Source of the DNA: Bursaphelenchus xylophilus
Lineage: Eukaryota; Nematoda; Chromadorea; Rhabditida; Aphelenchoididae
DNA length: 64,000 nucleotides
Assembly: GCA_904066235.2 (NCBI GenBank)
Contig: CAJFCV020000001.1
Location: 1,860,001 to 1,924,000, forward strand
Direction: 5' to 3'
Made by a program: the position numbers and the translations under genes. Below the pieces are notes generated by a model, which saw only the letters and a program-made list of their open reading frames with translations, was not told the origin of the DNA and searched no databases. The first letter of the stretch is position 1. Each line of letters starts with the position of its first letter. Positions 55,641 to 64,000 of this stretch are shown here, in pieces.

Positions 55641-56214
55641 CCAAATTATTCCAACTCTCAGAGTTACAATATATCTACCACAATATTCATGCGCTCAAAA
55701 AAGATTAAAAATATTGGGCGCAGCTCGACATCTCTATTTCCAATTTTGCCTTACGTTTTTCGTGGCGTGCGCACGTCTCATTGCTCGTAAACAGTTATTT
55801 TGGCGTGAAATTTTCTGAAATCGCATTTTTTCAAGGCAGAAAAGAAATTTTCAGAAATCGGAAATGTTTTCGATTTCATCGAATTTCAAAGACGATTTCA
55901 GAAGATTTCAGGATCTTGTCGGTTATAAAATGGAGTGTTTTGGGGAGGACGTTCAGTTGAGAGGGCTTTGTTTTTATTTTTGGGGACCGACATGGCTGAC
56001 GGGCCGGGCTTTTTTTGCTTTTGCGTTTTGACTTTTCGGGTCGATGACAGTTTGGGTCAATACAAAATAAATCGTTCGATATGTGGAGCAGGGCAAGTAG
56101 GGAAGCAGGCCCTTTCGGGGTGGGCCTTTTCGGGGTGGGCTTTTCGGGGTGGGCCCTTTCGGGGTCAAGGCAAATACTGGGGTTTCCGGGTCCCGGAGCA
56201 TAAATAATTTTATT

Positions 56215-56607
56215 TTTTTGAAACTACTGATTAATTTTATGACGTAATCTTGTAAAATTTTTGAAAAAAATGATAGAAACAACGCCGAGATTGAAAATGT
56301 TAAAAATGACATTTGATAAAAGTTGGAAACAACCGACTCGTGGGGTGTGTCAACGGCGCTGAATTCGAAAATCACATTCATTTTTTGAGATTTTTTCAAA
56401 ATTAAGGAGACAATATTTTTATTGCAGATATTCTTGATTGCATTGCGCCGAATCTGGCGTTCAAAGAATTTAACTTTTTAATATGCATACAAGGAAACTT
56501 TTATCAAATGTCATTTTTAACATTTTCAATCTCGGTGTTTGTTTTATCATTTTTTTTCAAAAATTTTACAAAATTACGTCATAAAATTAATCAGTAGTTT
56601 AAAAAAA
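56215..56607. repeat. ~390-bp hairpin repeat
   Basis: CTGATTAATTTTATGACGTA...GAGATTGAAAATGTTAAAAA pairs with TTTTTAACATTTTCAATCTC...TACGTCATAAAATTAATCAG, with about 100 bp of spacer. Confidence 0.85.
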
Positions 56608-56609
56608 TA

Positions 56610-57999
56610 CACTGCTCCACGAAATGATAGACGCACCCTGTTTTTAGCGGTTATCTTCCTTGTACTAAGTGATATCGAATAATGTTCAACAGATGAAATG
56701 TGACAAATTAAACGAGAAATCATGTCCCGTAGCAATTTTGGAACAACATTTTGTCTTGACTGAGATATGACAATTTTCGACTTTTTTGGGGTCCACAAAA
56801 TGATAGACGCAATTAAGTAATTTTTTGTTTATTTAAAAGAATTTTGAGTCAACCTTCTCTTATTATACTTCCTCGTGTTCTCTGTAGTATTAGAAAGGTA
56901 ATTACATTTATATCCGCCGTACTTCATCGACGCAGTGGCCTTATGAGCCATTTCCGACCTTGTACATGAGGTAAATATTCGGTTTAAAAAAAAAATTGAT
57001 TAACAATTTGGCTTTCGCCAAAAATCCATCTTAAACCATCATAGATTACTAGTAGCAAATATAAGACATAAAATAAACCAATACCGATTCGCTTGAAGTC
57101 ATTTAATCGACCATTAAGTTACCGTATACCTTCTACAGTAACCTTCAAAGGCTCTAAAAGTACAGAAGATTACTATCGATGGCAATTTTTTGCTCAGAAA
57201 ATCAAACTCAGCATGTCAACAAACCTAAAACCGCAACTTATTGCCTGCTTAAATGTCATAATGATTGATAGATGATTGATTAAAAATAAACGTGTAAAAA
57301 CAAGCCTATTTTTGGTGACTTTTTTTTGTCGAACGACGTTACCGACCAAATTTATTCTGTAACGGCTGATGATTAAAACACTACGTTTTCAGGAATGCTC
57401 AGTTCGAATTTGCAAATTAAATTTTGTCATTCTCTTTATTCGCCTTGGTATTTCGGGGGTCTAAAAGTATTAAGGTAGCTACATGTTGAAGATGATACGC
57501 CAAGAAAATGCTCGGGATCCTTGAGCAAGCCGTTTGTTTTTATCAGTGAGATCTACACGTATAATGTGATGGTATTAGCTAGTTTTTCGCCCAAGAAACC
57601 AGCATAACCTACAGTTTTTTTTCAAACCGAATATTTACCTCATGTACAAGGTCGGAAATGGCTCATAAGGCCACTGCGTCGATGAAGTACGGCGGATATA
57701 AATGTAATTACCTTTCTAATACTACAAAGAACACGAGGAAGTATAATAAGAGAAGGTTGACTCAAAATTCTTTTAAATAATCAAAAAATTACTTAATTGC
57801 GTCTATCATTTTGTGGACCCCAAAAAAGTCGAAAATTGTCATATCTCAGTCAAGACAAAATGTTGTTCCAAAATTGCTACGGGACATGATTTCTCGTTTA
57901 ATTTGTCACATTTCATCTGTTGAACATTATTCGATATCACTTAGTACAAGGAAGATAACCGCTAAAAACAGGGTGCGTCTATCATTTCGTGGAGCAGTG
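56610..57999. mobile_element. Tc1-like transposon with ~380-bp terminal inverted repeats
   Basis: Ends begin CACTGCTCCACGAAATGATA and are inverted at the right end, with TA duplicated at 56608-56609 and 58000-58001. The inverted repeats run to about 56993 and start again at about 57617. The 620-bp middle has no recognisable transposase, so it is non-autonomous or of an unknown type. Confidence 0.85.
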
Positions 58000-59177
58000 T
58001 ATAATTATTTATGCTCCGGGACCCGGAAACCCCAGTATTTGCCTTGACCCCGAAAGGGCCCACCCCGGAAGGCCCCACCCCGAAAGGGCTCACCCCGGAA
58101 GGGCGACCCCGAAAAGCCCACCCCGAAAGGGCCCACCCCGAAAGGGCAGTAACCCGGGCAAGTAGATACCCAAAAAAAGTTGAAGAAAGTTCCTACAAGT
58201 CCGGTGAAAGCAGTTGGATGCTCGGCGGACGCTCGGCGAAGGCACGGCGGAGACTTGGCGAAGGCTTGCAATATGCAAACTTTTTCTAGTTTTAGAACAT
58301 GACTAACGTTAGTTTTCTTTACCCTGAGTTATTGTAACATATAAAAAGCCAAAATTTCGGACAAAAAACGAAGATCCGCAACTTTTATCTATATAGATAT
58401 TGCTGATGTGAGTACATGTAAAATACCTTAAAATAGGTGATAAGCTGTCCTAGGACACGATCTATCTGATAATATTATTGATTATTGACTTCTTTTAATT
58501 AAGCGTTCTCCTAGTCTCTCCATGCATACAACGACGAACAGAAGCGATCCCTACTGTCGTTGACCCGGACTGTCGCTGACCCGTAAAGTCGTAGCGCCAT
58601 TTTGTGTATATTGCTGCTATAATACTGGGATGAAACTTACGGATCTTTTTTTTTGCCATAAATTTTGGTCTTTTTTATATGTTGCAATAACTCAGAATTA
58701 AGAAAACTAGGGTTGGCAATAGCTAGAATTGCAAAACGTGGACACATTTCAAGTCTTCGCCAAGTCTCCGCCGAGGCTTCAACGGCTTTCACAGGCCTCG
58801 TGGACACCTCCTACAATCTTTTTTTGGCTCTCCGCCTGCCCTACACCATCGATCTTTTTTGTGGTGACCCGAACTGTCAACAACCCGAGAAGCCGGGACA
58901 CGGAATTTTAGGTCAAGATTTGGCGAGAAAATATATTTACCACACTCCGCACGCCTTGTTATGCAGTTTTAAGGACATAGAGCTATGAGAAATTATATAT
59001 TATCTCCATGTCTAGACGTCTTTAGTGCAGTTACCGCCCACCTTGCTCGCTTCGAATTTGATGACTTGATAAGATCCTTTTATTACCCTCCAACCTCACC
59101 ATTTTTTGTCGCGTTGAAATCGCTGAGCTTCATTTTTAATGGATTTTTAATTTCGCTTTTCAGAAACCACCTTCGTC

Positions 59178-59442
59178 ATGCAGCTTACCTGTCCTTGCGG
59201 AAAAGACAAGTGCGATTGCGCCAACTGTGGCTGCCAGCAGCAGCAGCAGACCCAGCAGCAGGGTTGTTGCGGTGGAAATGCTTGTAAGTTATGTCACCGT
59301 TTCTAAATGGGAAGTAATTAAGTCTGAATTTTTTTGCATAAATAAATCTATCGTATTATGGTATTACTGTATGTTGTTTAAAAATACGTTGCGCCAAATT
59401 GGCCTTACTTTTTCAGCCGGCGGCTGCTGTGGTGGAAAGTAA
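59178..59442 (+). CDS. Metallothionein-like cysteine-rich peptide, 43 aa
   Basis: Exons 59178-59283 and 59417-59442 (phase 1 junction). The peptide has 10 cysteines. The first half, TCPCGKDKCDCANCGC, has CxC and CxxC spacing and closely resembles the C-terminal KGDCKCANCHC part of C. elegans MTL-1. A glutamine-rich linker (QQQQQTQQQ) joins it to two CC pairs (GCCGGN, GGCCGGK) at the C-terminus. Lack of aromatic residues and clustered Cys suggest binding of Zn, Cd or Cu. Nematode metallothioneins are usually about 62-75 aa, so this is a shorter, two-part variant. A TTGATAAGA site at 59066-59074, about 110 bp upstream, fits the GATA elements that drive intestinal expression of mtl genes. A polyA signal lies at 59548-59553. 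Function is inferred. Confidence 0.72.
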
Positions 59443-59673
59443 TTCAACGTTCCAAAAACGGAAACGGAGCTTCAGATCGACATCAACAAATGGCGCTTAA
59501 AGTCAGATATTACAATGCAAATCTCTCTGTATTATGTAATCGCTGAAAATAAATTTCATTCTGTCATCGGCGTTTTTGTTATGCTGTTCGTTCGATTTGT
59601 GATTTGCTCAGTGTGGTAAAGCTTATAAATGATGGTAAGTAAAAGGCGGTCATAGCAAGGCTGGGGAGCCGAA

Positions 59674-59834
59674 ATATCAGCCTGTCGGGAAAATAACGCG
59701 CACAATGTCGTTGCGTCGATTGTGTTGCCGAAGTGAAAAGCAATTTGATTTTGCCGCGACACAATTCATTTTCTCGGCGGCGATCACAATTTTCGCTGCG
59801 ACAGAGCTCTCATTATTTTCCCGACAGACTGATA
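59674..59834. mobile_element. MITE family A, full copy (subfamily 1)
   Basis: 161 bp with good TIRs (TATCAGCCTGTCGGGAAAAT and ATTTTCCCGACAGACTGATA). The interior is nearly identical to the copies at 2424 and 4751. Confidence 0.88.
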
Positions 59835-59899
59835 CACCGATAAATGTATACTATAAACATTTGGCTGTTATGCGAATACGTTGTTGGTGAATAAACACT

Positions 59900-60430
59900 G
59901 CCGCATCCCGACTTTTCGGGTCGTTGACAGTTCGGGTCGGCACAAAATCGATCGATACGGGGCACGGCAACCCAGGGAGTCTCCCGCCTCGTTTCGGAAC
60001 TTCGCCCACCTAGTATCGGCTGAATTCAAACGGAATGTCAAAAATGAATTTTTCTTGTGGTTTTCCGACCGAAAAATATTTTTCTCGGAATTATTTTATT
60101 TCTTTTGTGAATTTTGACACTTCGTTTGGACGAAATTCAAAAGTGGGCGGGAGACATTTGTGTTCGATTTTGGGTTGCCGTGCGGGGTGTAGGGCAGGTG
60201 GATGCCCAAAAAAAGGTTGAGAGAGTGCTTAGGAGGCCTCACAAAGCCGTCGAATGGCCGGCGGACGCTCGGCGAAGGCTCAGTGGTGACTTTGGGAGGA
60301 TCTACAATATATCCGCTACAATAATGTCCCGCTTTTTTAATTTTAGCTATTTAAAACGTTAATTTTCTTTAGCCCGGTTTATTGAAACGTGTAAAAGAAA
60401 TTTGTGGCAAAAAACGAAGATCCATATTTC
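59900..60430. repeat. Mixed dispersed repeats
   Basis: 59953-60190 is the inverted partner of the 3490-3720 element (GGCAACCCAGGGAGTCTCCC; GGCGGGAGACATTTG). 60200-60430 repeats the GT31-intron-3 sequence (GACGCTCGGCGAAGGCTC; AAAACGAAGATCC). 60440-60780 shows nothing I can name, and a lone MITE-A end lies at 60790-60812. Confidence 0.6.
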
Positions 60431-60844
60431 CATCAATTTTGGTCGCGACGCATAGTGCATTTTGCCTCATTGCTCAAAATCGCGGGCCGCCCCCCTTTGG
60501 CCCAAGAGCCATGTCTACTGCTCAGCGTACAGCTTCTTTAATCCACTACAATCCTCTGTAGAGCAAAGTTGTTGTATTACAAGCCCGAATGAACAAAGCT
60601 CCGCTTCTGCCTCTGGGCTTACGTATGTGGTTTTTGTTCATACATAACTGTGTCTTGTAAGCTACAAAACCACAACGCATAAGCTGGACACAAGTTTTGT
60701 AGAGAGTTGTGGGTGCCACGTTAAGCTATTGACATGACACAGCGGTCAAAAATGCTGCTGATTGCAGTCGCATGGCATTCCGAAAACGATTGTCAGTCTG
60801 TCGGGAAAATAATTTAAATACCAATAGCGACTAGACTAAGAATG

Positions 60845-61660
60845 GCTGCAAACCGGGCCAGCCCGGCCCGGCCCGGCCCGGGCCGCAGGCCCGGGCTTGA
60901 ATCTCCAAGCCCGGCCCGGGCCCGGGCTTGGAAAATTTGGAAAGCCCGGCCCGGTTCGGCCCGGCAAATTTTATACTAGGTTGGAAAGAAAGAAAGCGGG
61001 AAATGAAAGGAAAATTATGGCAAATTTTCGCAAAATGTAAAGAAGAATTTACCAAAACCTAGGTACATAAGGTCACTTTACGTTCGCTATTAGCAGTGTG
61101 TTCGAAAAAATGAAAAATTCTATCGAAAAAGCATATTTTTTCCTTTTTTCCGGGCAAAACTTAGATTTCAAAAAAACCGGGCCGGCCCGGGCCGGGCCGG
61201 GCCTAAAAATCGAAGCCCGGAGTCGGGCCGAGAAATTAGTCGGCCCGGCCCGGGCCGGAAAATTTTGCAAAGCCCGGCCCGGAGCCATGAATAGACTAGA
61301 CATGACTGGGGGGCCGGAAGAGGTCGGCCCGGCCCCCTTCAAATTTTCCCGGCCCGGCCCGGGCCGGGGGGCCGACCGGGGGCCGGACTGTAAACATAAA
61401 TACCGCATTGATTACGGGTGTAACACATTTTTTTGTTATAACCATCGACAATAAATTTTTAAAACAAACAATTACCAACCATTGCCTAAAGCACTTCAAA
61501 AAATCCAATCGGTTCTTGGCTCTGCGTTTTATTTTTATTGGCAACCCTAATTTTCGCGTTGAGACTGAGAATTTTAGTCATTGGGGGCCAATTGGCGGCC
61601 TGGCGGCCCGGCCGGGGGCCTTTAAAACTCGTTCGGCCCGGCCCACTCGCGGCTAGCCAT
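60845..61660. repeat. GGGCCCGGCC-rich repeat element
   Basis: Three blocks of CCCGGCCCGG/GGCCGGGCC repeats (60849-60966, 61163-61400, 61597-61650) are separated by AT-rich sequence. Similar in kind to the hAT MITE at 11777 but without clear TIRs or a TSD. A MITE-A subfamily 2 copy follows. Confidence 0.6.
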
Positions 61661-61703
61661 GTCTAGCCGCGAGAAATTCCCAGGACTTTTCTTTCCGCGA
61701 CAA

Positions 61704-61850
61704 GTATCAGTCTGCCGGGAAAATAATGTAAATCTGCCGCAGCGAAATGTCATGTCTCGTCGCGGTCGCGCACCAAATCTCCGGCCGCGGCTAGCCGTCG
61801 CAAAGCGATAATGGGTGATTCCAAACCGCGACGAATCCACAATATTTTCT
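61704..61850. mobile_element. MITE family A, subfamily 2 copy
   Basis: TATCAGTCTGCCGGGAAAAT at the left; CCAAATCTCCGGCCGCGGCT interior; the right end decays after CACAATATTTTC. The rest of 61851-62335 has no recognised gene. Confidence 0.75.
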
Positions 61851-62335
61851 TTGGGCCGGGCCGAAGCAACTTCAAAACTGGGCTTTCTTCGTCCACCGTA
61901 CCAATAGCGACGGGAAAAATAACGTTCTGCAATTTGCCAATAATTACGTTACGGTTTGCAATTTTGCCTTGATTTCGCGACTGGACACAAAAAACTTTTT
62001 TGATATTTCGTTCCTCAGGCCGTAGAAAGCGCAGTTCAAGCATAGCTGTAGCCATGGAAATGGTTTGATACCAATTTTTGGTCTCAATGATCTCTTATGA
62101 ATCTTTCTCCTCAAAAAAATGTTTTTTTCAAACAAACGGATCTGTTACAAATTTAGTAATGACTTTTGATCGGTCTCAAATAAAATTTTTTTTTCTTTGT
62201 TCTCAAAAAAAATCTCAATGACAACATATATACCCTTAAAATACATTCAAAACTCCACCTCTTCCCACACAGATTTTGACATAAGTCATCTATGTATATG
62301 TCTACGTACTACCACTCAAAACAGCTCCGCAAACA

Positions 62336-62473
62336 ATGTCGGGGTACACGGGCGACGGCTTTGACTTGTGGCCCATTGTGGGCCGAGTATTTGAACGTGG
62401 CGTTCAGATCTGCTCTGACTTGTTATGTCAGAAGCCGGTTGTTCTTTATAAGGATACGTTGAAAATTGTTTAA
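62336..62473 (+). CDS. Candidate small protein, 45 aa, unrecognised
   Basis: A short intact ORF. The start context is AACAATGTCG. The peptide begins MSGYTGDGFDLWPIVGRVFE and has two cysteines (IC, LC) in the middle and a mixed C-terminus KPVVLYKDTLKIV. G+C-rich codons set it apart from its AT-rich flanks, suggesting selection on coding. No splice signals are needed. I know no family for it. It could equally be a first exon, an RNA gene or chance. Confidence 0.35.
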   Translation: MSGYTGDGFDLWPIVGRVFERGVQICSDLLCQKPVVLYKDTLKIV

Positions 62474-62820
62474 GCCAGTTCTTTGTGTGCGGTGTGCTGT
62501 GAGTACAAGGATGACGGAGCATGTGAGTGGGGGTGGGCAAAAATAAAAAAAAATGGTTTTTTTGGGGAAAAAAAAACGTTGCACAGAGGTATTGGCTATA
62601 GTAAATTTTTGTTAAAAAAGTTATCAACGGATGTTATAGACCTTGTCCCTTTGCTGTCTCTATTTTTTGAGGCTGACGACATAAATAATTCTTCTTGACA
62701 ACCATTCGGCAATTTTAAAATTGGGAAAAAATCCTGTTTTCATTTTTGTTCAAAATTCACAATTTTATAGTTTAACCAGTAAGGGATAATTTTTTTCAGC
62801 TTGCCTTCCAATTCCACAAG

Positions 62821-63567
62821 ATGATCCAATGGTCGGTCCGAGGGATTCAAGTCGTATGTTTTTGCGGGATTCTGTACCTCGGTTTCTATAGTGTCATGGA
62901 TTTAACAGGGGATCGGCTGACGATTCAGGAAGGTGAGATTTGAATTTTTTGATCTGAGAAAGAAGTTTTTTGATTATTTTATTTTTTCAGTTTTTTTATT
63001 TTTTTGAGATAATTTTATTTTTTTAACTTTTTTATCAATTTTTGGGATTTTTTTCTTTTATTTTTCCCTACTTTTTTATATATTTTTTTTTATTTTTTGT
63101 TTTTTTAAATTTTTTAGTCTTTAATTTTTTTTCAATTTTCAATTTTTTTCATTTTTTTGGCTAATAATTTATTCTTATACATTTTTTTGATTTTTCAAAC
63201 TATATTTTTTTTAAATATTTTTTTCTAAAAAAATATTTTTTTTAATCTTAGCTCAAAAAGTTCTTAATTAATCTTTTCCGTCATTTTCCTTCACCCAAAA
63301 ATATTTTTTTATTCTAAAAAAGTATATTCTTTATTTCCAGAGAACACACTGCAAATTCCCCGTTACAAACCTCATGAAAGTTTGGTCAACCTAGACTGTC
63401 AAAAATACATGAAAGAAGATGCTCCCGTCTATATTCCCCGTCGACTGGCTGATCCGCAGACCCTGTCAATGAGTTGTGATGACATTAAAGCTAGAAGGAA
63501 TTTCCTGAACATCACTTATCCCGAAGAGGCCGATTTCCCATTGGCTTTCGTGCGGGCGCTCTTTAAG
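62821..63567 (+). CDS. Core2/I-branching-like beta-1,6-GlcNAc transferase (GT14), 5' part
   Basis: Exons 62821-62932 and 63341-63567 (phase 1 junction); the gene runs off the window. Enzymes with the Branch domain add GlcNAc or xylose to O-glycans or proteoglycans in the Golgi and are expanded in nematodes (gly genes). The start MIQWSVRGIQVVCFCGILYL is a type II signal anchor preceded by one short basic stretch. After a stem comes NLDCQKYM (the first conserved Cys), then MSCDDIKARRNF and YPEEADFPLAFVRALFK, which matches the family entry to the catalytic domain (EE..FPLAY.i.vyK). An AATTTTTTTCAG acceptor about 22 nt upstream suggests spliced-leader addition. Intron 1 (62933-63340) is strongly T-rich, and 63568 onward is intron. 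Confidence 0.85.
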
Positions 63568-64000
63568 GTGAGAAAATCTCGAATTTTTCGGGGTTTTTGG
63601 CCAAATTTGTTGTTTCAAATTGCGAAAATATTGCCTGAACAGTTCTCAAATTAATTTTTAGAAATTTTAGCTTTTGCTTTTCAAGCTAAACACATTTATT
63701 TTGAGATTTTTTAAACAGTGATTACTAATTTTGGCGAAAAAAGTTCAAAATCGGATAGCTCAAAGATCGACTGGTCGATTTCCTTCAAATTTGGCCCAAA
63801 TGTGCCACAAGGTATATGTTATAATCCCTCAACATTTTAGCTCACGATTCGCAAACCTCGCTGAAATATGCAACTTTTTTCGTGGGTGTGAGCTGGGAAA
63901 ATTTTCAAATTTTTTTTATTAAAATCTCCTGAATAAGCTGCTTCCTTCAATTCGCCCACAACAATACACGTTTCATCGATTCGCGAGAAACATTTTTGAT

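Larger units (their letters stand above)
55935..58900. repeat. Nested repeat complex
   Basis: Outer inverted segments are 56095-56210 and 58005-58150 (GGGTCCCGGAGCATAAATAA / TTATTTATGCTCCGGGACCC, with CTTTCGGGGTGGGC tandem repeats on both sides). Inside are a hairpin (56215-56607) and a long-TIR transposon (56610-57999). Right of it, 58200-58560 and 58560-58900 share inverted blocks (ACTAACGTTAGTTTTC, AGTTATTGTAACATAT) with each other and with GT31 intron 3. No gene is recognised between 55640 and 59177. Confidence 0.7.

Noticed and set aside
60845..61660. Second hAT MITE like the one at 11777
   Set aside because: GC-rich arrays are alike but I could not find matching TIRs or an 8-bp duplication.

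Overview
The window is nuclear DNA of a rhabditid, Caenorhabditis-like nematode. Evidence: two cuticle collagen genes with the nematode N-terminal domain and an RRKR cleavage site; short introns ending in TTTCAG, some only 36-38 nt long; TTTCAG-type acceptors just upstream of several start codons, as expected for spliced-leader addition; a two-gene operon; and sol-2/Neto-, CPEB- and Core2/I-branching-like genes. I built the exon models by hand from splice sites, and every junction given was checked for reading phase.

Layout. 0.3-9.5 kb: a cuticle collagen (+), a GT31 glycosyltransferase (-) whose introns are packed with transposon relics, a cluster of small inverted-repeat elements, and a second, intronless collagen (-). 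9.5-19.2 kb: mobile DNA, with a GCACNGTGC-rich TIR element, a hAT-type MITE with a perfect 8-bp target duplication, and an apparently intact multi-exon DDE transposase gene whose catalytic core runs in the same order as RAG1/Transib proteins. 19.3-23.4 kb: a Ctf8-DHHC acyltransferase operon (+). 23.7-26.2 kb: a CPEB-like translational regulator (-), converging on the operon. 29.3-34.6 kb: a Bax-inhibitor-1 protein (TMBIM6) and an AGPAT5-like acyltransferase (+) with a tRNA-Glu(CTC) inside an intron. 35.2-37.0 kb: a nested stack (palindromic element, dead mariner, MITE). 37.1-40.3 kb: a CUB-CUB-LDLa-TM protein resembling Neto/SOL-2 (-). 42.0-43.6 kb: an unrecognised basic protein (-) whose first intron is mostly a 500-bp palindrome. 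44.0-50.4 kb: a long helical-repeat protein, possibly LRPPRC-like (-), divergent from PIG-U (+, 50.4-53.1 kb) with almost no space between. 54.3-55.7 kb: a tandemly duplicated exon locus, at least partly decayed (-). 55.9-58.9 kb: nested transposons. 59.2 kb: a tiny metallothionein-like gene. 62.3 kb: a candidate 45-codon ORF. 62.8 kb to the end: the 5' part of a Core2/I-branching (GT14) enzyme.

The named genes are mostly unrelated housekeeping and secretory/membrane functions: cuticle, Golgi glycosylation, sister-chromatid cohesion, palmitoylation, GPI anchoring, phospholipid acylation and ER stress. Most of the novelty lies in the repeats: at least five TIR families, seven or more long palindromes (mostly inside introns), a tRNA-derived element in sense orientation in five introns, and a short TATATT-rich motif that recurs every 130-160 bp in many introns and upstream regions.
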